Part shown: one piece after another, positions 13,101 through 23,932 of the stretch
Layout of the letters: each line of letters starts with the position of its first letter
How positions within the stretch are numbered: position 1 is the stretch's first letter
DNA from: Ustulina deusta
Lineage: Eukaryota; Ascomycota; Sordariomycetes; Xylariales; Xylariaceae
DNA length: 64,000 nt
NCBI GenBank assembly: GCA_023159155.1
Contig: JAJNNX010000022.1
Span: forward strand, 682,001-746,000
Direction: 5' to 3'
Position numbers and translations under genes: made by a program
Notes under the pieces: generated by a model
The model's input: only the letters and a program-made list of their open reading frames with translations
Databases searched by the model: none
What the model was told of the DNA's origin: nothing

Positions 13101-13499
13101 CAGGGCGTGGAATAGTGCCGGGACTAAGAGACGTGTTAGTATTATTCAAGTTGAGGATGCTATCAAGGCAGCAAACCTGAAAACCATCTGCTCGCCTGGA
13201 AACTTGTCAGGCCTGCCGCGGCCATAGCCATGTCCGCCCCGACCCCGATCTCCTCCGAAATCACCACCTCGTCCCCGGCCACGATCGCCTCCGAAATCAC
13301 CACCTCGTCCCCGGCCACGATCGCCCCCGAAATCACCACCTCGTCCCCGGCCACGCCCCCGTGAAGCATCGTCACCACCCTGGAACCCGGAAAAAGTGGC
13401 GCCGCCCCTTCCCCGGCCTTGCCCTTGGAAATCACCGCGACCGCGACCACGCCCACGGCCGCGGTCCCCTCCACGACCTCTACCTTGGTAATCTGCCAT
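10187..13499 (-). CDS. Argonaute (QDE-2-like) with RGG-rich N-terminus
   Basis: Four exons: 13499-13177, 13123-11985, 11937-10558 and 10497-10187, 1050 aa, with introns of 53, 47 and 60 bp. Residues 1 to about 105 are almost only RGG/GRG/GGD repeats. Then come ArgoN (FDYLRTMREPAGDVSF), ArgoL1 (GYFQSARPATGRLILN), a PAZ-like region with linker, and a full PIWI domain. PIWI catalytic candidates are D in GYDVTHP, D in IIFRDGVSEGQF and H in RPAHY; KRHQTRFYP is also intact. The protein ends in MFYI, close to the usual MYF[IV] terminus. Family knowledge: the slicer component of the quelling/RNAi effector complex, which silences repeats and viruses. The first donor (GTTTGC) is non-consensus, but TACTAAC lies ahead of the 13124 acceptor. 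Context: the same window holds a large silenced transposon nest. Confidence 0.92.
13254..13356. repeat. 36-bp coding minisatellite in Argonaute N-terminus
   Basis: Nearly three tandem copies of a 36-bp unit encode the repeated GGDFGGDRGRGR segment of the Argonaute RGG region. The unit length is a multiple of three, so copy-number changes would stay in frame. Confidence 0.85.
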
Positions 13500-16289
13500 G
13501 CTCTAATAGGTTACTTTGGAGACAAGATAAGCGAGTCCCGTCCGGCCAGATACGATTTTTGGGAAACGACAATGTGGTAAGAGAGATGTACAAATCCGGG
13601 ATTATGTAGATGATTGTGTTATTGGTGGTGTGGGTTGGAGTGCCCGGTATGGAAGTGGCAGGAGCGGTGCTTGGTGCATACGCTAGGTAGTAGTCCTTGC
13701 ACTCAAGAATAGGATGAGGGAAGATGAGATAATAAGATAGAATATTGCCGTGCTTGGGGGTGTGATATCTATGCTAGCCAGATATTTGGTATTACCGATT
13801 CGTGATTGAATCTCAAGCAGCTTGGTAAATGTGCGATGCGGAACTGTGTTTCGTTTGACAGTGGGTATAGGAGGCAACGGAAACGGCATGCATGCAAGTA
13901 GTTTGCGGACAGCCGCTGTGTGACACGCACTAATGGTAGGATGATGTGTCGACGAGTCTCGGTTGCGACTCCGATTAGGCCGGTTCGGTTGATGTCAGAC
14001 TTCTAGAGCCGCAAACGAGCCCTGTGTCGAGTCGTCGAGACCCTAGATGCAGAGAAGCAAGATGGACGGTATGGCTGTGACCTTGCGATGGCTCTATGAT
14101 GTGCGGATCAAGCTTGGTGCTAATAAAAAGTGGACTGAACAACAAAGCGAGTGGAGCTTTGTTGACTAGATAGGATGCATCATTAGTTTGTTGTCATGAG
14201 AAAGGATCCTAGAGAGGAGAGGGTTATAAACTGAGGGTAGGACTAACTGACAATCATCTACCTAGTTTTTTGCTTTGATCGCGATTATGCGAATATTTCT
14301 GCAGGGGACCTGGGTTGGTCTAGTTTGGAGACAAATCATGCCAGAAACCTCAGAAAAGCAATGAGCCTCGCAGTCTTCTCGCTATTATGTTGAGGCGGTG
14401 TACGCATAGTGAATGGCTGCTGAGGATCCATGGATTGACCTCACAGTACCAACATTTGCTTGTCCACAGTGTCGTTGCTTGATGAGGGTCACTATCTAAC
14501 CAGAACCAGGTTAATTACCTAGTTATAGTGTAGGCCAGTGGCATTCTAATTTTGGACGTGGTCTATCGAATCTTGAGTCTCAAGAAAGTGCCGGTATGTT
14601 ACCCAATCTACCTGAGCCATACTTCGCCAGCTATGCGTAGACAACTGTTAAAGTGATGGGACACCTTGACGCCTGATATCTAGCTTGTGTTGCGTACACT
14701 GAGTCGAGGTTCAGCTGTTTCACTCGACGCACCCTCACACCGCCTTTCGTTGCGATTCAAGCTAGGCATGTAAACGAGAACTCCACGACGAGGTAGGGGT
14801 TGACTGCCTTGCCGTCTGTCTGCCTTGCAGCCACAGGAAGATATGTAGTTGGACGGACCAACCCTGAAGAGGCCATGTAAACGGACAGCGAACATATGAT
14901 GTCAGGTTCTTCCAATTAAACTCACCCAGTCGATATGACTTGACAACCCCCTGCAGCCCGCAGGCCAGCTGCCTGAGGACTAATACCCATTACACGTTGG
15001 ATGACAGAGGTTCTGCATCGACGCGCAGCCGTGAGACACAAAACCTACGTTGGCCCGAAGTGATACCCACGTCACTGAGACCCTGGTACCAACATTGAAG
15101 CTGTCGACCGCTGCTGTATGCATTCAAATGATGAGTCCGGGTGTGCTCTCTGTCTCTCAACTTTTGAGGCATGAGTCACAATCCGCTCCTTTCTAGGCGA
15201 ATGCCCCCCCCCCCCCCCCCCCCCCCCGGTGTCGGACATTGTACGACTCCAACCGGGTCGATAGTTCTAGGACATTCGACGCATTGTTTCGCTGATGGCA
15301 CGACGGGACCGTTTCGAGGGGTCAGAAGAGGAACTCGGCTGTCCGGCGGTATCCAGTTACGTGTCTTTGAGATTGCAATCTCGCCTTGTACTCGCTCCGT
15401 CGCGCTCCACGAGCTGCGGTTAATAAACGGATGGTTGAAAAATATCACATTCAACTCTGCCCCATCTAGTAGGACCAGCGCCAGCTGGCTTCATGCATGG
15501 AGGTCGGCCTCTGCCAGCGCTTGGGAATCATAGAAATGCTATGAGCACTCTTCGTCTGATGCGATCTACGGAGTAGGCCCGTTTGTGCTTGGTCCTAGAT
15601 GAGCCGCAATGACTGATACTACACACTTGTTTTGAAGAGGGGCAAGACAACCTGGCCAACGGCCCTCGCTACCCCAAATTTTGCAGCCGATATGCGGGCT
15701 GAGGGGGCTGAGCACCCCTGGTACATGCAGCAGACATGACTACCACATCACATGTCCCAAGTGTTCTCATACAACGGAGCAGTCTATCGAGAGCGAACAA
15801 AAACTTGGACGTTTGTCGTAAGGCTCAAGAGGAGTAGGATTTCCGCCCTGTTGTATCGTCGGTATAATCGATATGGCTGAAATTCCCCGAAACGCTGCTG
15901 GACACGAAGAAGTAATATAATAGACCAGCAAGAATGACGAATAGTTGTTACAGGGCTTACAAACTGGGCAGTAGGTTCGCAATGACCTACCGGTACCCTG
16001 CACCCTAAGCTTACTCAATGGCACCCTTCACCTAGGCCCGGTTAGAATCTGCGCGAATGCTACCGTGGCACGACTTAGAGGAGATAGCACAGTGGGAGAG
16101 AGTGTTTTAAGCACCAGTGAGGGCAAAAGGTTGAACATTAGGAGAAGTGATAGGCCAATAGGATGAGAACAGCATGTCAGGCAGCAAGTAATAACCCCAA
16201 AAAGACAACAGGTACATCTGTGGGCTCTTCGGCTTAGAGAAGGAATAAAAATCGAGGTAACGGAAGGGGCAGAGACGGGAAAAGAAAAG
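13500..16289. other. Long intergenic region
   Basis: About 2.8 kb between the Argonaute start and the tRNA-Lys gene. It probably contains the Argonaute promoter and 5' UTR. Several open frames occur (for example 15171-15533), but none has a recognisable domain, and one is driven by the poly-C tract. No repeat family of the AT-rich block is seen here. Confidence 0.45.
15204..15227. repeat. Poly-C homopolymer, 24 bp
   Basis: An uninterrupted run of 24 C in otherwise ordinary intergenic sequence. On the opposite strand it is a G24 tract. Length may be unreliable in sequencing. Confidence 0.9.
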
Positions 16290-16296
16290 AAAAAAA
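16290..16296 (-). terminator. Pol III T-run terminator of tRNA-Lys
   Basis: The first run of four or more T on the minus strand downstream of the tRNA is T7 at this position, about 41 nt after the tRNA 3' end. It is followed by further T-rich sequence. Confidence 0.6.
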
Positions 16297-16337
16297 TACG
16301 TTGCTGATCTCAGTTAACTGAGAAGCATCGGGAATTG

Positions 16338-16410
16338 AGCCCGATGCGGGGGTCGAACCCGCAACCTTGAGATTAAGAGTCTCACGCTCTACCGATTGAG
16401 CTAACCGGGC
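16338..16410 (-). tRNA. tRNA-Lys (anticodon CTT), intronless
   Basis: The minus strand reads as a complete 73-nt cloverleaf. The acceptor arm GCCCGGT pairs with ATCGGGC; the D arm is GCTC-N8-GAGC; the anticodon stem TGAGA/TCTCA encloses the loop CTCTTAA with anticodon CTT; the T arm GCGGG/CCCGC holds TTCGACC. Box A and box B sequences are intact. No intron is present and CCA is not encoded, as expected for a eukaryotic gene. Confidence 0.95.
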
Positions 16411-16680
16411 GCCACTCAAAGTGAGCTAACCAGGCAACTACGGCGGATGCAGCCGCAGCTGCTGGTTGGAGGTCTGTGCTGTAATTGCCATATATACCTC
16501 CTATCCTCCTTACCTCAGGGACGTTCAAAAAAAAAAGGAACAAAAGATCAGAGCTTTGTTGTAATGGAATTTGATGTTGAGTGGTTTCAACATTTTTTTT
16601 TTTCGTTTTTAATTTTTTGAATTCTTCTATCTAACAACATATGATTTAATGAATGTTGTCACATTAAATCGGCTTGTTCT

Positions 16681-17214
16681 TCATGAAGATTGTGTTCCGT
16701 GTCCAGCAGTCGCAACATCCAAAATATCCCTTTCAAATCCACCGACTAATACAACTTCAATACCAGCTTCCTCCAGCTTCCTCCGGCTCGAGTTCCCAGT
16801 GACAAAGGTGTCGGGCTCCTGCACACCAACGTAGACGGTTTTGATACGCTTCCCAACCGAGAGGATCCTATCGACGCAAGGCGTGTTGCCGCTGAGCCGC
16901 TGCGAGCAAGGCTCCACCGTCGTATACAGCGCAACGGCGTCAGGGAGAGCCTCGCCTAGATGTATTCCAGTGCCTGTATATTTCTGCGCCAGCTTCTCCA
17001 GACAGCATTGCTCGGCATGGGTGTTGCCGGGGAGCTCGAGTGTGTACCCGGTTGCAAGGACCTCATTCGTTGCTGTATCTACCATGACAGCACCAACACG
17101 GTAGTTAGTGGGTTTGGGGGGTGATTTGATTGCGAGAGACAGAGCTAGTTTCATATAACCCTCATGGTCGCCTGCTGTGACATCTGGAATTAAGTCGTGT
17201 GTAGGCTCGGCCAT
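16681..17214 (-). CDS. CMP/dCMP-type zinc deaminase (possible riboflavin-pathway DRAP deaminase)
   Basis: Intronless, 177 aa. It carries the zinc deaminase signature: HAE (NTHAEQCCLEKL, about residues 66-77) and PCxxxxxxxxPC (TTVEPCSQRLSGNTPCVDRI), with the HAE glutamate as proton shuttle. N-terminal MKLALSLAIKSPPKPTNYRVGAVMVD matches the start of the cytidine/deoxycytidylate deaminase fold. The spacing between the two Cys ligands is longer than the usual PCxxC, as in fungal RibD/Rib2-like pyrimidine deaminases. The likely reaction is therefore deamination of a pyrimidine intermediate (riboflavin pathway) or a free nucleotide; the sequence alone does not decide. It is divergent from the J-protein gene, with 416 bp between starts. 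Confidence 0.82.
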   Translation of the reverse strand: MAEPTHDLIPDVTAGDHEGYMKLALSLAIKSPPKPTNYRVGAVMVDTATNEVLATGYTLELPGNTHAEQCCLEKLAQKYTGTGIHLGEALPDAVALYTTVEPCSQRLSGNTPCVDRILSVGKRIKTVYVGVQEPDTFVTGNSSRRKLEEAGIEVVLVGGFERDILDVATAGHGTQSS

Positions 17215-17630
17215 TCTGTGTCATAGGTACGGAGGAAGACGTAGGGAAATGTATCGAACGTGATGCTTTTAAGAGTCCCCCTCAGCATCCTCCCCTCTGT
17301 AGTGCACTAATCTTGCGCCAACCTTGGGTGAGAGCTCCAATCTACCCCGCGGCAAGTACCCCGCGATACAATTTTAAGAGGCACTGACCCACAGAAACCG
17401 CAGTGCACAGGCAGTGGACCTCTTGCTTTAGGAGGTCCCTGACATGTACCTACATGGTACCTACCTGCTACGCGTCTCATGCACGCGCTCCTGAGCCGTC
17501 AGCATATACCTACCGCCTATCCAACCTACCGGCTTCCAACCCAGGCGCTGTCCTCGCCGACAGACAAAAGTGTTGCCCACTCTAGTCGCCTAAACCCTTA
17601 GTTCGCAATAGGCCGTCTTGCGAATTCATC
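17215..17630. promoter_or_regulatory. Divergent promoter region, deaminase / J protein
   Basis: 416 bp separate the divergent ATGs. The region includes several tACCTACc-type short repeats near 17440-17530. No TATA box is placed with confidence. Confidence 0.4.
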
Positions 17631-18653
17631 ATGGACTCATCCGATGAGCTCGATAGTGAGCCTCCCACCGTTGCGAATCCGTACACGGTGCTTGGGCTTG
17701 AGCGCGCCGCGACGGCAGATCAGGTGAAGTCGGCTTATCGAAAGCTTGCATTGAAGAACCATCCAGGTAGGTGAGCGACTCTTTGGCGATATGTCGCGAC
17801 GTTCCATTTCACCTGACAAAGGATGTCATTGGCAGACAAGGTGCCCGAGGACCAGAAACAGAAAGCCCACGAGACCTTCCAATCCATCGCTTTTGCCTAT
17901 GCTGTACTTTCAGACCATACTCGGCGCAAGCGCTACGATAAAACCGGCTCCACCTCGGAATCTATCGTCGACTCGGATGGCTTCAGCTGGTCGGATTTCT
18001 ACCGCGAGCAATTCCGCGACGCCATATCGAACGACGCCATTGAGAGGTTTGCGGCAAAGTACAAGGGATCTGACGACGAACGCGATGATATCCTCGTCGC
18101 CTACGAAGAACACGAAGGCAATATGGATGCGATTTACGAAACGGTTATGCTCAGCGACGTGCTTAAAGACGATGAGCGCTTCCGCAAGGTAATCGACGAC
18201 GCAATCGCGAGCAAAGACGTCCCTGCATTCAAAGCATACGTAAAAGAGACCAAGAAGTCCCGGCAAACGCGCATCAAGGCGGCTAAAAATGAAGCTACAG
18301 AGGCGGAAGAGTACGCGAAGGAACTGGGAATTCATGACAAGCTCTTTGGCGACAAGAAGGGAAAGAAAAAGAAGGGATCCTCCGAGGACGAGCTGGCGGC
18401 ACTCATCCGACGCAACCAGCAGGGACGCGAGAGTTTTCTCGACAATCTGGAGGCGAAATACGGCGCCGCACCCATAACCGGGAAGAGGGGGAAGAAGCGT
18501 CGCGTAGAGGAGAGTGAGCCGTCAGAAGAGGCGTTTCAGGCCGCCGCGTCAAGGTTGAAGAAGGATAAGAAGCGTCGCGTAGATGATGGCGAACCTTCAG
18601 AGGAGGCATTCCAAGCTGCGGCAGCGAGGCTAAAGAAGGGGAAGAAGAAATAG
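17631..18653 (+). CDS. J-domain protein, DNAJC9-like
   Basis: Two exons, 17631-17766 and 17836-18653, give 317 aa. The 69-bp intron falls inside the HPD codons: exon 1 ends HP-g and exon 2 supplies the Asp, giving NHPDKVPEDQ. This confirms the splice. The J domain spans about residues 17-81 (NPYTVLGLERAATADQVKSA to RRKRYDKTG). The middle is acidic and helical, as in DNAJC9. The C-terminus is a two-copy basic/acidic repeat (KKRRVEESEPSEEAFQAAA and KKRRVDDGEPSEEAFQAAA) ending RLKKGKKK, a probable nuclear localisation signal. Family knowledge: DNAJC9-type proteins stimulate Hsp70 ATPase, and the animal protein handles H3-H4 histones. The nuclear role here is inferred. Confidence 0.88.
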
Positions 18654-19038
18654 ACGCCATGTATTGCGGTCTCCTTTGTAGGTTTGAATCTCGGCGGCGT
18701 TACTCGGCGGGGGTACAGGGAGATACTAGGCACGGTTGGCGTTCAGTATTAGGCACTCAACGGATACACGAAAATAAATATTGGCAGGGTAACAACATGG
18801 CTTGTTGCCTTCTTTCTGTGTATTTTTTTTACCCCCGCGACAGTTAGGGTGGTATCGGTGTTGGGAGACAAGTAAGTAAGTAGGTATTGGGATTGGTTGC
18901 GGGGCGGATTTGCCCCATTCTTGAGGAAGCCTATTGTCTGTCGCGCATCATCCATCCAAGACAACCAACCCTCCAATGTTCAACTCTTTCTGAGCCCAGA
19001 AGTACTGCTTCTACAAGCATCGTCGCCTACAAAATGAG
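18654..19038. other. Intergenic between J protein and Stn1
   Basis: 385 bp between two genes on the same strand. It contains a short GTAA-type microsatellite near 18870 and no coding sequence. It presumably holds the J-protein 3' end and the Stn1 promoter. Confidence 0.4.
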
Positions 19039-19922
19039 ATGACAACGTCTGATCCGCTCGTCTATTATCCACAATATTGCTTCCACTTATCGCCAACCAT
19101 CAACGCGTGGTGTCCTCTGCGCGCGATTGACATTGCAGGTCTGGGGTCCCGACCGGGCTTTGAAGGTCGGTGCCAGATTACTGCAGTCCCCCAAAACACC
19201 TGGGTCTAACCTGTTCGCGCACAGATATCAATGTGTTTTTCTATTTGAATCACCCCATCCGATGGGTGCGGGTCATAGGCGTTGTGGTCGCGATTGACCA
19301 CTATTACGGCCACCTCGTCTATACTATTGATGACAGCACCGGACAGTGCATCGAATGCACTCTATCAGCTCCCAAAAACGCCAAAAGCGATAGGATAAAT
19401 CATCGGGACATCAACCAAGCCAAGACAACCGAGCCATCAATCGTTCCCTCGAAATTTGCCGGCACAGCCAATGCGGCAGAGACGAGGACGATAGATATTG
19501 ATATCGGCACCGTTCTAGATATCAAGGGAAGTGTGAAGGTATTTCGAGGTCAGAGACAGATACATATCCAGAAAGCGACGCGAGTTCTGTCTACCACCCA
19601 AGAAGTACGTTTCTGGGACAAGACTCGAGATTTCCGCCGCGATACCCTGAGCCAGCCATGGATGCTGAAGGATAGAGAGGTACGGCGGTGCCGGAGGCTG
19701 CAGCAGGTCGAGGCCTCTGAGATTGAAAGGAAGGCAAAGAAGAAAGCTAGGATACACGAGCGAGGCCCTGATGAGGGCAGAGGAAGCAGCGGTCGCCTAA
19801 TGCCCAAAAATAGCGTCGGCGGCACTTCAGTCAAGGCTACGAAGGCGCAGCACATTGCAAGGGTGGAGAGTCTAAGATCGAGAATTGGTGTTGGGGATAA
19901 ATATGATGCTTTAGGATTGTGA
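19039..19922 (+). CDS. STN1: Stn1-like telomere-capping (CST complex) OB-fold protein
   Basis: Two exons, 19039-19165 and 19225-19922, give 274 aa. The first exon starts MTTSDPLVYYPQYCFHLSPT and continues INAWCPLRAIDIAGLGSRPGFE. It splices (donor GTCGGT, branch TCTAACC, 59-bp intron) into DINVFFYLNHPIRWVRVIGV, then VVAIDHYYGHLVYTIDDSTG and QCIECTL. This is the Stn1 OB fold (FYLNHPIRWVR...YTIDDSSG.CIEC). The C-terminal part is basic and lacks an obvious winged helix, as expected for short fungal Stn1 proteins. Family knowledge: Stn1 with Ten1 binds the telomeric 3' overhang and limits telomerase. The upstream exon is needed for a complete domain; the downstream frame alone would lack the first strand. 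Confidence 0.88.
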
Positions 19923-21139
19923 CAACGGTTCATTTTCGGCATCGTGGCCTGGGGGCATGGGTAACCAATATATCTAAGTCACGCAAAGGTACTATATTCC
20001 AACTACATACACAATATGCTAACGATGGGGTGCTGCTTCCGCTCTCACACATTTAACATCTTATTGATGCAGGCTCCACAGCGCTGCCCCTGTTGTGCAA
20101 AGGAGCTCTGAATGGTCGTCTTCCAAGATGATGCCTGGTTCGACAAAAGCGCGTCCTCAATGTTAATCATGCATTGTACCGACAACAGCGTGAATTCACT
20201 CTCTAGACCAAGCTCATTCCTAAGCTAAGCCATGGGGCAATACATCAGGTTACTGGTTCTTCAGTTTGCTTTAGCTAGTTGAGCTGGCAGTGTTACGCGT
20301 TGTGCCTAGCAAGATGATGACAGCTTCATGGAGAAACACCAACTCGGCAAGGCCACCTACCCAAGTAGGCAGGTATGGAAGCGCCATGGAAGTCTCACTC
20401 TAAGACAGTTTGACAAAGCAAGTGCAATACCTACCTCATAAACTAGAGCATTTATGCCAAGGTCTCCTAGCCTAGCAAGACGTTTTGATATGGCTCTACT
20501 CTCTCTGGTACACGATCCCAGACCCCTGTTTAACAACATCCAACTTTATATATTTATTAATAAACATCACCTGTGTTCTTACATCTTCCGTTTTTCGTCA
20601 CCACATCCTAGTCCTTTACCATTATATCTCACCCTAAATAACATAGTTGTCATTGTATTACTTGATCCCCTTTTTATATGCAGCTATCGGACTCGTCTCA
20701 TTCCAACCCCAAGATCTTGATTCATACTCATTAGGCATTATTCAGAAAACAGGTAGGGAATTTTAGCCCCATTCAAGACACCTCATTCCTACAACCAAGT
20801 CCAGATCTCATGTGTCTGTCTCGTGGCTATGACTTTGGCTAGAGCAACTAGGCCATCACCTCGTGGACAATACTCATTCCTCAGGCTCGGCCAGGCTATA
20901 CGATGTCTTTCCTTGATTATATACAAACAAGTCTTCTGGCGACCTCTGGTCTCTAGCCGAAACTTCGATATTTACACTCTCGTCTTCTATTTTTTATTGT
21001 CGACAACTTCACGAGCAACCTAGGCCCTATTAACCAGCACTTGACAGGTCGCGACTTATCGAACAAAGCGGCAATTCTAGAAATCATTATTCCTTTCCCT
21101 CAAACCTCTCCCCCATTTCACAAATTTCCTTTTGTTATT
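19923..21139. other. Intergenic, promoter side of GH81 gene
   Basis: About 1.2 kb with no recognisable gene. The 3' half is pyrimidine-rich on the plus strand (CT-rich segments at 20500-21130), typical of fungal core promoters and 5' UTRs. Confidence 0.45.
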
Positions 21140-23932
21140 ATGCTGTTGTTTTGGATACTAACTTTTCTTCAGCCTATAGCCGTGCGATCACTTCCGCTCG
21201 AGTCTTTGATCAGTAAACAAGCAGAAACCACTTGCTCACAAGGGTCACCGTCACGAAGTCAGTATTTGAAAGGATATTTTCTGAATTCAACCGCAACAAG
21301 CTCCTACCGGCAGAGTCATCAACCTGTTAGTGTCAGCACAGTCACAATATTTTCAGCGATTATACAGGTACCGCTCCCCGCTTCTGATTCCGAATCTAAT
21401 GCAAGAGGATTTGTTGTTACAAGTCTGGAGACTGCTGGTAGAGCAAGTGCGGTTCCTCTCTTAACGAACCCGATTCCGAGTCCGACAGCACTACCTGAAC
21501 CCGTTGAGCCTATGCTCAAAATGTCAAGTGAGCCGACCAAGCCAACGAACAGCGCGTCGTCCAACATCTTTGGATCTCCTATTGCAACTACAAAGCCCTC
21601 ATCCGTATTTCAAGAGCGGAAAGACCATCCCGTACCTCGACTTGGGATAAGGGGTTCTGGCCCCTACAGCACTAACAAGTTCTATGCCAACTTCTTTCTT
21701 GGCAACCAAAACTCGCCCGCATATGTACATCCATATTCGTTAGCATGGTCCAAGGGTCAGGGATCTAGGTCCAGCTGGGGGATGGCGATTTCGCATGTAG
21801 AGGCGAGTCAAAGAGTTTACGGGCAGACGCAGCCTGAAACGGGGGCTGCGAAGTACTTCCTGAATCCTATTGGGATACAGTCTTTATGTCTCTCCGCATT
21901 GGAACTTGGCTCCAGTACTTCACTCACAACAGACAACATCAATTCTCATTCGGCAAACGTCAATCTACATGCTGATTCGAAGGCCAAGCCACTAATCACC
22001 TTCCCGCTGGTACAGGGTATGGGGTTTGTGACAGCGATATACAACGGTGGTACACCTGTTATCGACACCGGAGTTTTCTTCAAAACTGTCACTAGGTCAA
22101 CCAAGGGTCCTCAACCCGGTATCACCAAGTACACATTCCATCTTGATGACGGCAAGGTTTGGCATGTCTACGGATACTCCGCGAAGGGTGACCCCTTCGA
22201 CCTAACAGTAATCAACAACCGCATGGCGAAAGCTGGCAAACCTTTTCACGGAATCGTTCAGGTTGCAAAGGATCCCGGCAATGCTGAGTCCATTATAGAT
22301 GCCGCATCTGGAGCCTACCCTGTGGGGATGGTACTGTCTGGTACATCGTCAGGGTCAAAGGGGACGTACACCTTCGCGTTCCAAAAAGCTGGCTTCTCTA
22401 ACGTTAAACTGTTGATGTACGCTTTACCACATCACTACGAATCCTTTGATAGTACCACAGCTAAAGCAACATCTACGGTAAAATTGCAAACCACTACAAA
22501 GGGCATGGCAAAGGCGGTGATTGCAGACTCCTGGACGATGGTCGAACCAAATATGCCTATCTCCATGGGCTTCGCTCCTTGGGATCCGGTTAAAGGTCCC
22601 AAAGACACACTCTCTGATTCCGCAATCAAGACTATTACCCCTATTGCATTAAAAGAGCTCTCCCAAAATGTAGACCAACAGTCGAATCAAGATTCAATGT
22701 ACTTCAGTGGAAAGGTACGTGATCCATCAACTGCAAGAAGCGTTTATGCGGCACTAAGATGAATTTCATTTCATAGGCTTTAGCTAAGTTTGCTGGAATT
22801 TGCTTTACTGCGAGCAACCTGTTGAAGAACCCGAAGTTGGCACAAAGCGGCCTCGCAAATTTGAAAGCAGCCTTCAAGCGGTTCACTACCAATAAGCAGC
22901 AGTTTCCCCTTTACTACGAATGTGAGTGGTTTAGTTATAATCCCACCAATGAAGGAGACTAACATCATGAAGCTGCTTGGGGTGGGATTGTCTCTTCCGC
23001 CTCGTATAAGACAGGGGATAATGGAGCTGACTTCGGTAACACGTTTTACAACGATCATCATTTCCACTACGGTTACTTCATCTATGCAGCAGCCGTCATC
23101 GGGTACCTTGACCCTTCTTGGCTCACACTAGAGAATGTCGACTATATCAACACGATGGTCAGAGACATATCCAACCCTTCCGCCTTTGATAAGTATTTCC
23201 CCGTGTCGCGAAACTTCGACTGGTATCATGGTCATAGTTGGGCTCATGGATTATACGAGACCATTGATGGAAAGGTATGCGGAAAGTCTATGGCTACTTG
23301 GAAACAGAGGCTAAAGTCATGGAACAGGATCAGGAGTCAAGCTCAGAAGATGCCATGGCAGCCTATGCCATTAAGATGTGGGGAAGAACCATCAAAGACG
23401 CAAATATGGAAGCTCGGTAATTCTCACCACTCTGTCTCTACCAGTCTCTACCACATTGACTGCACTCATGATTGACGGCTGACTTCTATACAGCGGCAAC
23501 CTCATGCTCTCGGTCATTGCGCGCTCGCTAAACCACTACTACCTATACACGGCGCAGAACAAGGTGCAGCCAGCGAACTACATCGGCAACAGAGTGGCGG
23601 GCATTCTGTTTGAGAACAAGTGCGACCACACAACGTATTTCGGGGCCAATATCGAGTACGTGCAGGGCATCCACATGATGCCCCTGCTACCGAGCACGAA
23701 GTTCACGCGGCCTGTAGATTTCGTCGAGCAGGAGTGGGCGACGTATTTCGACAAAGGACGCGCAGACAAGGTCGAGGGCGGTTGGAAGGGCATACTCTAT
23801 GGAAACCTGTCTACTATTGACCCGAAGCTAGCGTGGACGTTCTTCACCGATAAAGGCTTCGATCCTTCGTGGCTCGATGGGGGCGCATCGCTTACTTGGT
23901 ATCAGGCATATTCCGCTGGTGAGTCGCTATAA
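21140..23932 (+). CDS. Secreted endo-beta-1,3-glucanase, GH81 family
   Basis: Five exons: 21140-22714, 22777-22921, 22973-23274, 23328-23416 and 23494-23932, 849 aa. The ATG at 21140 gives the signal peptide MLLFWILTFLQPIAVRS. Residues to about 165 form a Ser/Thr/Pro-rich linker. The GH81 domain begins near residue 172 (GPYSTNKFYANFFLGNQ) and includes TFYNDHHFHYGYF (candidate catalytic Asp), SWAHGL, and ILFENKCDHTTYFG with GIHMMPLLPST (candidate catalytic Glu). Family knowledge: hydrolysis of internal beta-1,3-glucan bonds, used for cell separation, autolysis or mycoparasitism. The 3' end is ambiguous: the in-frame stop at 23930-23932 lies within a possible intron (GTGAGT donor after 23919, CTAAT branch, AG near 23995) that would add a few residues and end about 24005. 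Confidence 0.92.

Noticed and set aside
15171..15533. 120-codon frame with a poly-proline run
   Set aside because: The proline run is only the poly-C tract; no domain, no splice context, and an equally long frame exists on the other strand.
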